A DNA stretch of 47,279 nt from Syntrophaceae bacterium (GTDB lineage: Bacteria > Desulfobacterota > Syntrophia > Syntrophales > Smithellaceae): NCBI GenBank assembly GCA_003139775.1, contig PLGI01000131.1, positions 1 to 47,279 of the forward strand. The letters run 5' to 3'. Every line of letters begins with the position of its first letter. Position 1 is the first letter of the stretch. Shown in pieces: positions 1-7,572 of the stretch. The notes under the pieces are model-generated. The model saw nothing but the letters and a program-made list of their open reading frames with translations, ran no database searches and was not told the DNA's origin. Made by a program: the position numbers and the translations under genes.

Positions 1-351
1 TGCCGACTTCAGCGGATTCTCCACCATTTGTTTAGGTGCTAACACTTTATATCTGAACTTAGCTTTTTCTGATGAATTGAACTTCACTTTAGCACATATT
101 ATTTTTTTCAAAAAGTAAAAATACAGCATTATTGATTATTGGTTGTAACATAGCATAAAAAAACAAATTTAAAAATTGAGACTTACAGGAAATAGTGTTT
201 GCTGAAAACTCTTACAAGCCGTAGGAGTCAGGCTTCATATTGCACCACTGCCAAACCGACGACCTGGCACGTGTGACTTTTAGGTTATGCGCCGGGCAAG
301 CTCCACCAACAAAGATAGCGCTTTGATTTAGGAATGGAATCCGCAGATTGG
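1..351. other. Intergenic, AT-rich edge region with a small dyad and a nested-repeat module
   Basis: No convincing gene is visible. Positions 249-253 (TGCCA) and 265-269 (TGGCA) form a short dyad. Next to it, 274-287 carries a variant of the TGACCTTTAGGTTA module that recurs at 22019-22032, 22193-22206 and 27291-27304. The first 27 bases could encode the start of a minus-strand protein (ATG at 27 to 25) running off the window, but no ribosome binding site precedes it. Confidence 0.5.
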
Positions 352-2082
352 TCAAGATTGATCAATATCGGCGAAGAATTTATAATTATTTCGCCCATGC
401 ATTTTAACAAAATACATAGCCATATCGGAATTTTTCAGCAAAGAGTCTATGTCATTGCCGTCATCAGGATATACGGCGATACCTATGCTGGTGCTGGAAG
501 TAAGTTTATGGTTACCACATACAAACAGCTGCTTAAAAGCCTTTAAAATTATTTCTGCAACTCGAATCACATCTTCCATCCGTTCCAAATCCGACAGCAG
601 AACTATAAATTCATCGCCTCCCAAGCGAGCAACAGTATCGTTTTGGCGCAGAAGACCAGATAGGCGATAGCCTACCTCTTTGAGCAACTGATCGCCCACC
701 ATGTGACCCAGTGTGTCATTTACATTTTTGAAATTATCCAGGTCAAGCATCATTACCGCCAACTTATGCCTGTTTCGCTTGGACTGAGCCAAAGCGACTC
801 CAAGACGATCAATAAACAACATTCGGTTAGGCAGTCCGGTCAGGGTATCGTGGGTAGCTATATGGTTGAGTTGTTGCTCTATCTGTTTGCGCTCGGTCAC
901 GTCGCGTACAATTCCTCTAAACCCCGCTGGTTTACCTGATGAATCTTTTTGTAACGATACAGATGATTCAACGTATCTTTTAGTCCCGTCTTTTCTTATA
1001 ATCTGCCAATCGAATCTTTCGGTGGGTTCCCCTGTGTTGTAAACTTTATTAAACGTTTGAAAAAGTTTCTTTGAGTGCTCTTTGTCTGTATATTGACGGT
1101 TATTCATGCCCATCAATTCCTCTTTGGAGTAGCCAAGGTTTCGGTATAATGAATCGTTGAAAAAGGTAAAGTTACCGGCAAAATCAACCTCAAAATAACC
1201 TTCCTGGATGGTTTCAAGAATGGACCGATATTTTTCCTCACTTTGCCGCAGTGCTTCGAGCGCAGCCTCCCTTTGAGATTCCGCCTGCTTGCGCTCAGTA
1301 ATATCACGGAGATTAAGAATTACATATTCAACAACATTTTCGTGTATCATCTTGCTTCCCACAAGTTCAAACGTATGCCAGCTTCCATTCCGATTACGAA
1401 GACGTATTTCGAAATGCGGATCAGGGGCGTTTATATCCCTGGACAGCGTATTAAATGTATCAATTGAAAGCTTCAAATCATCCGGATGGATACGCTCAAA
1501 TATGCTTACGCCAATCCTTTCCTCAGCCTTTAATCCCAGATATCTTTCCACCGCCGGATTTTCATAGGTGATAATCCCTTCTCTATTCACTAGAACAATG
1601 ATATCTGAAGATTGCTCCGCAAGAGCCCGGAACCGCTGTTCCTCGTGGCGTAACTTCTCCTCCACCTTCTTGCGCCCGGTAATATCCATAAAACTTCCCA
1701 GTGTAGCTCGTTCCTCTTTATACACAATGGGAGTGATCGTCTCCAAAACCCACATTACCTCATCTTTCTTATTGATAAACCTGTATTCATAAGGCTCAAA
1801 GCGTTCTTCCTTTAAGCACTTTATCGCCTCTTCTCTGACCATTTCTCTATCATCAGGATAAATATTGCCGAGGGAATATGTGCCGATAAGTTCTGCTTCC
1901 GAATAGCCTGTGAGTTTCTGATACAACTGACTGACATAGACAAATTTACCATGCTGTACGACATATATTCCGACTCCGGCTTTTGATATAATGGCTTTTG
2001 CCAGATAGGATAAATTGTTCTTCTGAGAGTGGTTCTTCTCGTCAGGTTTGCTTATTAATTTTGCTTTGGCTGCCATCTTCAT
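352..2082 (-). CDS. Sensor diguanylate cyclase, three PAS domains plus GGDEF
   Basis: The 576-residue protein has three consecutive PAS/PAC modules (about residues 25-145, 146-270 and 280-405), each ending in a D-I/V-T-E/G-R-K type PAC tail, followed by a GGDEF domain. The catalytic GGDEF motif is intact at residues 488-492. An inhibitory I-site (RQND) lies five residues before it, so the enzyme should make cyclic di-GMP from two GTP and be product-inhibited. No transmembrane segment or signal peptide is seen, so it is probably cytosolic, with the PAS domains sensing an intracellular ligand or redox state. Start 2082 has a GGAAG sequence four bases upstream; an in-frame ATG at 2076 is the alternative. 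It stands alone, convergent with nothing inside the window. The signal sensed cannot be told from the sequence. Confidence 0.92.
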   Translation of the reverse strand: MKMAAKAKLISKPDEKNHSQKNNLSYLAKAIISKAGVGIYVVQHGKFVYVSQLYQKLTGYSEAELIGTYSLGNIYPDDREMVREEAIKCLKEERFEPYEYRFINKKDEVMWVLETITPIVYKEERATLGSFMDITGRKKVEEKLRHEEQRFRALAEQSSDIIVLVNREGIITYENPAVERYLGLKAEERIGVSIFERIHPDDLKLSIDTFNTLSRDINAPDPHFEIRLRNRNGSWHTFELVGSKMIHENVVEYVILNLRDITERKQAESQREAALEALRQSEEKYRSILETIQEGYFEVDFAGNFTFFNDSLYRNLGYSKEELMGMNNRQYTDKEHSKKLFQTFNKVYNTGEPTERFDWQIIRKDGTKRYVESSVSLQKDSSGKPAGFRGIVRDVTERKQIEQQLNHIATHDTLTGLPNRMLFIDRLGVALAQSKRNRHKLAVMMLDLDNFKNVNDTLGHMVGDQLLKEVGYRLSGLLRQNDTVARLGGDEFIVLLSDLERMEDVIRVAEIILKAFKQLFVCGNHKLTSSTSIGIAVYPDDGNDIDSLLKNSDMAMYFVKMHGRNNYKFFADIDQS

Positions 2083-2125
2083 TTAACTTCCGCTAAACTT
2101 TATGATGAATGCGCTTAAATTACGT

Positions 2126-2163
2126 CCAGTCCAGTCAATCCAATTCAATTCAATTCAATTCAA
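2126..2163. repeat. Pentanucleotide tandem repeat
   Basis: Two CCAGT units are followed by a CAATC and then four perfect CAATT units plus a partial one. The run lies in the 518-bp gap between the GGDEF gene and rpsT. The rest of that gap (2164-2550) is AT-rich and I see no gene in it. Slippage-prone, but not placed inside a coding frame. Confidence 0.7.
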
Positions 2164-2554
2164 TAATTTTCGTATTATTATATAGACAGATAAAAATTTA
2201 TTTTTTTAGAGGTGGCTTATTTACATGAAGAAAACTGCTTATGTCAAGAGAAATGAACCATAGGAAATCTTGATTTTTTTGAGAAACCGGGAGTGATCTT
2301 AAGAGCTAAATAGAGGCAGTTAACACTATTGCTTGAAAAACAGGGTATTTATTTTGCAACTTATTGTTATAATATAAGAAATATAAATATTTTATCTGCT
2401 ATCGGATTGAAATTCAACCGGCAATATAAGTATTTTTCCGATAAAAATGGAATGAGAGAAGAAGTATGCATATAATTCATAATTACGATAATATTAAGAC
2501 TTAACCTGGTTATATTCATGATAAATTTGATACTAACCACTATCCAGTTTGTAC

Positions 2555-2583
2555 TTGACAGCCCCGAATAATTGGGCTAAATA
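2555..2583 (+). promoter_or_regulatory. Probable sigma-70 promoter of rpsT
   Basis: A perfect -35 (TTGACA, 2555-2560) is separated by 17 bases from TAAATA at 2578-2583. A small dyad (AGCCC/GGGCT) fills the spacer. The predicted transcript starts about 30 bases before the rpsT start codon. Confidence 0.6.
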
Positions 2584-2621
2584 ACGCTACGTTATTAAAA
2601 ATGAAGTTTAGGAGGATTCTT

Positions 2622-2882
2622 TTGGCAACACATAAATCAGCAGAAAAACGTGATCGGCAGAATAAAAAACATCGCACGCGCAATGTCGCCGACAAGTCCG
2701 CAATCAAAACAAAGATTAAAATGGTAATTGCAAATGTAGACAGCAAAAATAAAGAAACTTCTATAAATGCACTAAAAGCTGTTATTCCCGCACTTGATAA
2801 AGCAGCAGTCAAAGGTTTAATCCACAAAAAAAACGCATCCCGCAAAATTTCCCGTCTGACTAAAAAAGTCAATGCCCTTTAA
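2622..2882 (+). CDS. rpsT: 30S ribosomal protein S20
   Basis: The protein is 86 residues if translation begins at the TTG at 2622. It opens ATHKSAEKRDRQNKKHR, the usual lysine/arginine-rich S20 start, and is basic throughout. S20 binds 16S rRNA early in small-subunit assembly. The ATG at 2601 is in frame, but the Shine-Dalgarno AGGAGG lies at 2610-2615, downstream of that ATG and six bases before the TTG, which decides the start. Escherichia coli rpsT also uses a rare UUG start, linked there to autoregulation; the same could apply here (inference). The gene is monocistronic: its own promoter lies at 2555 and a strong terminator at 2989. A repeat element (2886-2972) sits between the stop codon and the terminator. 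Confidence 0.95.
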   Translation: MATHKSAEKRDRQNKKHRTRNVADKSAIKTKIKMVIANVDSKNKETSINALKAVIPALDKAAVKGLIHKKNASRKISRLTKKVNAL

Positions 2883-2885
2883 TGA

Positions 2886-2972
2886 TAGTGAGACTCCAAT
2901 TTCAAAAGCGTAGTGCATTGAAATTTGTTAGTCAAACTATCCCCGAAGCGAAGCGTATGGGGACTTGACTCC
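2886..2972 (+). repeat. Palindromic repeat copy A (GTGAGACTC subtype)
   Basis: Begins with GTGAGACTCCAATTTC right after the rpsT stop. It has a first hairpin (CAATTTCA/TGAAATTTG arms), then the TTAGTCAAACTATCCCC joint found in the other short-type copies, then a CCCCGAAGCGAAGCG hairpin. It lies in the rpsT 3' untranslated region. Confidence 0.75.
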
Positions 2973-2988
2973 ACAATATATAATCCAT

Positions 2989-3024
2989 AAAGCGGCCAGC
3001 TTCAATACTGGCCGCTTTCGTTTA
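2989..3024 (+). terminator. Rho-independent terminator of rpsT
   Basis: Perfect 11-bp stem: AAAGCGGCCAG (2989-2999) pairs with CTGGCCGCTTT (3008-3018) across an 8-base loop, followed by a short T-rich stretch. Confidence 0.88.
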
Positions 3025-3108
3025 TTGTGAAACTCCAATTCCGAAAGCGAAGCGTAGCGGAATTGGTAAGTTGAACAATCCCGCAAAGCGCAGGGTTTAT
3101 ACCCGTGG
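3024..3108 (+). repeat. Palindromic repeat copy B (short GTGAAACTCC form)
   Basis: Carries the 5' end ATTGTGAAACTCC, the hairpin CCAATTCCG/CGGAATTGG, the joint GGTAAGTTGAACAATCCCGC and the 3' end TATACCCGTGG. The copy at 46845-46938 has the same plan. It lies directly behind the rpsT terminator. Confidence 0.85.
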
Positions 3109-3268
3109 TTTCTTTGTAAGCCTTAAAAACTTTTTTCCATTCAAATTTTGTAAAATTAACTTTACAAAATTACAGAAAAAGCAATTTTTTAAGTTTCTTT
3201 GTGTTCTTTGTGTTTGCTTTGTCCTGAAAAATCATCTAAAAATAGTTTCAAGGACGGGTTGATTTATC

Positions 3269-4039
3269 ATGAAAGTAAACCAATGCAAAGCTGATACATC
3301 TTCGCAAAAGAAACTCTCATCTGACGGCAATCTATCATATGGCGATACAATAGTAGAAATCGGCCGTTTGTTTATTAACGTCCCCTATAAGGCAGGCACG
3401 CTCGAGAACCTCGGCAAAGAAAAACTGATTATCAATGTATCGGGCTTTGATTGCACCACTTTTGTCGAAACAGTTCTTGCCCTCACCAAATGCGCCGTTG
3501 CCGGAAAACTTTCACGTTCTGAATTCCGAAAATACTTAAAATTAATCCGTTATCGTCAGGGAAAGATCGATGGTTATTCCTCCCGCCTGCATTACTTTAT
3601 CGACTGGCTGCGCGACAATGAAAAGAAGAAAATATTAAAGGATGTATCTCGTCAGTTTCATGCAGCAGCTCAGTGCAAAAAGATAAATTATATGACTCTT
3701 AATCGCGCGTCTTACCCGGCGCTGAAAAACGAATTTGAATTTCAAAAAATGCGTCTTGTAGAGAAAAATCTTTCTCGTAAAGTTTTCTATATTATCGACA
3801 AGGATAAGGTAAACCGGCAAAAAACGAGAATTAAAAAAGGTGATGTTATTGCCTTTGCGACTAAAGATGAAGGTCTAGATGTGGCGCACGTCGGCTTTGC
3901 TATATGGCAAGGAAATAATTTACATCTTCTGCACGCCTCTAGCAAAGAAAGCGGCGTGGTTATCTCGAAAAAAACTCTCGTGGCTTATCTGAAATCAAAC
4001 AAAAAGTTTACTGGCATTACCATCGCCCGTTTTTTATAA
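3269..4039 (+). CDS. DUF1460-family murein amidase (NlpC/P60 fold)
   Basis: The 256-residue protein has the family signature around FDCTTFVETVLAL, with the catalytic Cys at residue 62, and an AHVGFAIW segment giving the expected His at about residue 207. Characterised DUF1460 enzymes are NlpC/P60-like amidases that cut the lactyl-amide bond of anhydro-muropeptides during peptidoglycan recycling. No signal peptide or hydrophobic N-terminus is visible, which would fit a cytoplasmic recycling enzyme acting on imported muropeptides (inference). The AmpG, MurU and AmgK genes at 18.8-21.9 kb belong to the same process but are not in one operon with it. The start at 3269 has an AAGGA about 14 bases upstream, a weak site. 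Confidence 0.8.
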   Translation: MKVNQCKADTSSQKKLSSDGNLSYGDTIVEIGRLFINVPYKAGTLENLGKEKLIINVSGFDCTTFVETVLALTKCAVAGKLSRSEFRKYLKLIRYRQGKIDGYSSRLHYFIDWLRDNEKKKILKDVSRQFHAAAQCKKINYMTLNRASYPALKNEFEFQKMRLVEKNLSRKVFYIIDKDKVNRQKTRIKKGDVIAFATKDEGLDVAHVGFAIWQGNNLHLLHASSKESGVVISKKTLVAYLKSNKKFTGITIARFL

Positions 4040-4154
4040 CATTCTTAATATCGAGGCCGGCTATTATACACTTCACGGCCTGCTCCTGAGTAGGGATAAG
4101 TCTATAACTTATCAAACATTAATTGATGTATCGAAATGATGAAATAAAAATCAC

Positions 4155-4207
4155 TTGACAATTGCCGAACGATTGATTAATTATACTGATCATACGATCA
4201 ATATAAT
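4155..4207 (+). promoter_or_regulatory. Promoter and palindromic operator candidate of the efflux operon
   Basis: TTGACA at 4155-4160 is a perfect -35. The expected -10 region (about 4178-4187) overlaps a 28-bp imperfect palindrome at 4180-4207, in which 12 of 14 pairs match (arms ATTATA-c-TGATC and GATCA-a-TATAAT around ATAC). TetR-family repressors usually bind such dyads over their own promoter, so this is the natural operator for the gene starting at 4280. The exact -10 hexamer is uncertain. Confidence 0.55.
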
Positions 4208-4279
4208 GTATTGCAGTTTCGCTGCCAATGATGTCGCAGCAACAGTGCCGCAGCCAACCCCGAAAGCGGAAATTTAAAA

Positions 4280-4921
4280 ATGAACGAAAACCGGCAGAAT
4301 ATCATTTGCGCCACCGAACGCCTTTTACAGACACATGGTCTGGCCCGCCTGACTATGCGCGAAATTGCGCGCGAGGCGAAAGTCGCCGAAGGTTTGATTT
4401 ATCACCACTTCAAGGACAAGGCAGAGCTAATATTTGAGGTGGTCGAAACACGTGTTCGCGAAACAAAAAACCTTATGCTGAATCTGCCGCTTGAGTTGGG
4501 CAAAAGCACACTCTTAAAAAATCTGGAAAATGTTTTACTTGCAGTCTATCATGCTCACTATGAAATAACTCCTATCATCTGCTCTATATTTGCTGATCAG
4601 AAATTACACGATCGTGTACAGGAGATCGTAAAAGAACGGAATATGGGCCCAGAATACGCAATCGAAGGATTGGACGTGTATTTGGCTGCGGAACAGCGAC
4701 TTGGACGGCTCTCGGATGCCGTTGACACCAACACACTCGCCAAATGCTTGTGGATGATCATCATTCAGTCCGCCATGCTTGATCGGTTGATAGGAAACAA
4801 ATCCGATAAAACTCATATCAGCCGGGAAATCCGCAACTATTTGCAAACGCTGATGGCCGGCTTTGAGCCGCGCCCTAAAACCCAGAAAAAAATCGGATTG
4901 AAAAAAAGTCAAAAATTATGA
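4280..4921 (+). CDS. TetR/AcrR-family transcriptional regulator
   Basis: This 213-residue protein has a TetR-type helix-turn-helix at about residues 5-55 (ATERLLQTHGLARLTMREIA followed by EAKVAEGLIYHHFKDKAEL). The C-terminal part is helical and variable, the ligand-binding and dimerisation half of the family. Its stop overlaps the start of the outer-membrane factor gene (ATGA at 4918-4921), so regulator and pump are translationally coupled. It probably represses its own operon until a pump substrate binds. The dyad at 4180-4207 is the likely target. The inducing ligand cannot be inferred. Confidence 0.92.
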   Translation: MNENRQNIICATERLLQTHGLARLTMREIAREAKVAEGLIYHHFKDKAELIFEVVETRVRETKNLMLNLPLELGKSTLLKNLENVLLAVYHAHYEITPIICSIFADQKLHDRVQEIVKERNMGPEYAIEGLDVYLAAEQRLGRLSDAVDTNTLAKCLWMIIIQSAMLDRLIGNKSDKTHISREIRNYLQTLMAGFEPRPKTQKKIGLKKSQKL

Positions 4922-6429
4922 AAACATTTTTCCTACACATGTCCTTTATTATGATCGCCTTAGTCACCTTGGTGGGTTGCGCCGTAGGCCCTAATTTCCA
5001 TTCACCGGATATGGCAACACCAGATCACTACACCGCGGTACCCCTGCCCGCACAAACGGCGAGTGCGCCGTCAGAGAGCACCGCCGCACAACATTTCGCC
5101 TTTGACAAAGATCTGCCCGGCGAGTGGTGGACACTCTTTCGCTCCGATTCACTCGATCGTCTTGTCCGCATGGCGCTGGATAACAGCCCGACTCTTATTC
5201 AGGCCCAGGCAATGCTTAAGCAGGCACAGGAAGATCTCAATGCCCGGACCGGAGCCACGCAATATCCCGCAGTGGATGCCGGGCTATCAGTCACACGCCA
5301 GCAGATGGATTTGGCTTCATATGGGATTTCTAATATCCCTAATCCTGGTCCTTTCAACTTGTACAACGCTTCAGTGTCCGTTTCATACACCATGGACATC
5401 TTTGGAGGAAACCGGCGCGCTCTCGAAGGATTTAAGGCAAAGGTCGATTATCAGGATTTTGAGTTGGAGGCGGCAAGACAGACCCTAACCGCAAATGTCG
5501 TGACCACCGCTATCATGGAAGCATCGTTACGGGAGCAGATTGACGTAACAAAGGCCATTCTTGCGGCAGAACAAGGACAACTGGATGTGATTCAGAAACA
5601 ATTTGAACTGGGCGCGGTATCGAAAACCGAGGTGCTGGCACAAGAGACGGAACTGGCGATGACCAAGGCGGGAATGCCGCCCCTCGAAAAGCAGTTTGAC
5701 CTGAACCGTCATGCTCTCTCGGTGTTGATTGGTCAGTTCCCCGGCGATGGGAAGCTGCCTGAATTCAGTCTGGAATCATTGCATCTGCCGGAAGAATTGC
5801 CCGTGAGCCTACCCTCGAATCTGGCGCATCAACGTCCCGACATTCGCGCCTCTGAAGCGCTTCTGCACCAGGCATGCGCGGCAGTCGGCGTGGCAACGGC
5901 CAATCTTTATCCGCAGATTACGCTGAGCGCCGGCTATGGATTTCAGGCTGTCAGCACCGACATTCTCTTCAACGGAGAAAGCGTGGTTTGGAACCTGGGC
6001 GCCGGTCTTTTACAACCGATATTCCACGGCGGTGAGCTCACCGCCAAGCGGCGCAGCGCCATTGCCGCGTATGATCAGGCGGCGGCGCAATACCGGCAGA
6101 CAGTCTTGAAAGCCTTTCAGGATGTAGCGGACGTTTTGCGCGCTTTGGAAACCGATGCCCGAACATTACAGGCGCAGGCCGAGGCCGAAGCTGCCGCGAA
6201 GTCAGCGTTGGCGTTGATAGAAAAGCAATATGAATTGGGCGCGGTTAGTTATCCGGCGCTACTGATAGCCCAGCGTGATTATCAGAAAACACGAATCAAT
6301 GTGGTTGCCGCGAGAGCGCAACGCTACGCCGACACCGCCGCGCTTTTCCAGGCGTTGGGCGGCGGCTGGTGGAACCGGAAATCTACTTCCCTGAAGCCCA
6401 AATTTATACAAGAGGAGAATAAAGAATGA
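4918..6429 (+). CDS. RND efflux outer-membrane factor lipoprotein (NodT/OprM type)
   Basis: The 503-residue protein starts with a lipoprotein signal (lipobox LVGC, acylated Cys at residue 21) followed by AVGPNFHSP, the typical NodT-family opening. Two internally related outer-membrane-efflux repeats follow, each ending in a coiled-coil stretch (for example QFELGAVSKTEVLAQ and QYELGAVSYPALLIAQ). Trimers of this family form the outer-membrane barrel and periplasmic tunnel through which the inner-membrane pump expels substrates. The start overlaps the tetR stop by four bases, and the stop overlaps the start of the membrane fusion gene in the same way (ATGA at 6426-6429). Confidence 0.94.
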   Translation: MKTFFLHMSFIMIALVTLVGCAVGPNFHSPDMATPDHYTAVPLPAQTASAPSESTAAQHFAFDKDLPGEWWTLFRSDSLDRLVRMALDNSPTLIQAQAMLKQAQEDLNARTGATQYPAVDAGLSVTRQQMDLASYGISNIPNPGPFNLYNASVSVSYTMDIFGGNRRALEGFKAKVDYQDFELEAARQTLTANVVTTAIMEASLREQIDVTKAILAAEQGQLDVIQKQFELGAVSKTEVLAQETELAMTKAGMPPLEKQFDLNRHALSVLIGQFPGDGKLPEFSLESLHLPEELPVSLPSNLAHQRPDIRASEALLHQACAAVGVATANLYPQITLSAGYGFQAVSTDILFNGESVVWNLGAGLLQPIFHGGELTAKRRSAIAAYDQAAAQYRQTVLKAFQDVADVLRALETDARTLQAQAEAEAAAKSALALIEKQYELGAVSYPALLIAQRDYQKTRINVVAARAQRYADTAALFQALGGGWWNRKSTSLKPKFIQEENKE

Positions 6430-7556
6430 CTAAGCGAATGATCATCATGCTGATCATTGTCGGTGTGATTTTTGGCGTAATTTTCGGATTTAAGGGCTTC
6501 CAATCCTATATGATGAAAAAATACATGTCATCGGCATCTGCTCCGGCGGTCACGGTGTCGACCATCGCGGCCGTAATGGATGAATGGCAACCGCAAATAT
6601 CTGCAGTAGGCAGCTTACGGGCAGCACGCGGCGTCGATATAGCCAGCGAAGTGGCCGGTATTGTGCAAAACGTAAATTGCAAATCGGGGAATAATGTAAA
6701 GACCGGTCGAACACTTCTGCAGCTCAACGCCGATTCCGACATCGCTCAATTGCAGACTCTCTCGGCAGCCCGCGATCTGTCTCAAAGTGTCTATGAAAGA
6801 AACAAAAAACAATTTATCGCCCAGGCGGTCAGTAAGGCTTCGCTGGATGCGGATGCCGCCGATTTGAAAGTCAAACAGGCTCAAGTGGCTCAACAGGAAG
6901 CTCTTTTAAGAAAAAAGACCATCAGCGCGCCTTTTGCCGGACGGTTGGGTATATTTTCGGTGAATCCCGGACAATATCTGAATCCGGGAGATAAGATTGT
7001 CACGCTACAGGAGCTCGATTCGATTTACATTGATTTCTACCTGCCACAGCAGGAACTTTCCCGCGTTGCCTCCGGGCAGGTTGTTGTCGCCGTCACCGAC
7101 ACATACCCCGATAAAAAATTCAACGGCAGGATTTCCGCCATCAGCCCTAAGGTTGATCCGCAAACGCGCAATGTCCAGATCGAAGCCATTGTCGCCAATC
7201 CGCGGCATGAATTACTTCCGGGCATGTATGCGACAATCAAAATTCAGGCAGGAAAATCCAATCGTTATCTGACGATTCCCCGTACCGCGGTGACCTTCAA
7301 TCCTTACGGAGAAACGGTCTACATCGTGGAGAAGAAAGGCCAGACGAAAGACGGCAAGCCGTCGCTGTTTGCAAGACAAACTTTCGTCACTCTGGGACCG
7401 GCGCGCGGCGACCAGGTAGCTATCCTCAAAGGAGTTAAAGAGGGTGAACACATTGTTACAAGCGGACAGCTCAAACTCAAGAGCGGCAGTCCGGTGATAA
7501 TCAATAACGCGGTGCAGCCATTAAACGACGCAAATCCGGTTCCTGCACAGCCGTAA
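6426..7556 (+). CDS. RND efflux periplasmic adaptor (membrane fusion protein)
   Basis: This 376-residue adaptor has one N-terminal membrane anchor (about residues 5-27) without a lipobox, so it is anchored by a transmembrane helix. After it come the barrel-sandwich/lipoyl halves (around VGSLRAARGVDIASEVAGIV and KKTISAPFAGRLGIFSVNPG) flanking a helical hairpin, then the beta-barrel and membrane-proximal domains. It joins the inner-membrane pump to the outer-membrane channel. The layout and sequence resemble the MexE/MdtA/AcrA group. It is translationally coupled to the gene before it and ends 16 bases before the pump gene. Confidence 0.94.
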   Translation: MTKRMIIMLIIVGVIFGVIFGFKGFQSYMMKKYMSSASAPAVTVSTIAAVMDEWQPQISAVGSLRAARGVDIASEVAGIVQNVNCKSGNNVKTGRTLLQLNADSDIAQLQTLSAARDLSQSVYERNKKQFIAQAVSKASLDADAADLKVKQAQVAQQEALLRKKTISAPFAGRLGIFSVNPGQYLNPGDKIVTLQELDSIYIDFYLPQQELSRVASGQVVVAVTDTYPDKKFNGRISAISPKVDPQTRNVQIEAIVANPRHELLPGMYATIKIQAGKSNRYLTIPRTAVTFNPYGETVYIVEKKGQTKDGKPSLFARQTFVTLGPARGDQVAILKGVKEGEHIVTSGQLKLKSGSPVIINNAVQPLNDANPVPAQP

Positions 7557-7572
7557 CGGAGAAACGACACTC

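Noticed and set aside
1-27. Possible minus-strand gene start at the window edge (MVENPLKSA)
   Set aside because: Only nine codons are visible and no ribosome binding site precedes the ATG.
2540-2872. 110-codon frame opposite rpsT
   Set aside because: It is a shadow of rpsT on the other strand; rpsT has a promoter, ribosome site, terminator and clear homology.
2886-3108. Repeated elements as a CRISPR array
   Set aside because: The copies are dispersed, differ in length and subtype, and have no regular spacers or nearby cas genes.
3071-3262. 63-codon frame after the rpsT terminator
   Set aside because: Its first third is repeat copy B and the rest is AT-rich low-complexity DNA. No ribosome site and no domain; the same repeat gives similar short frames elsewhere.
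4056-4095. GC-rich dyad (GGCCG/CGGCC) after the DUF1460 gene as a terminator
   Set aside because: The stem is only five bases with a long loop and no T tract follows.
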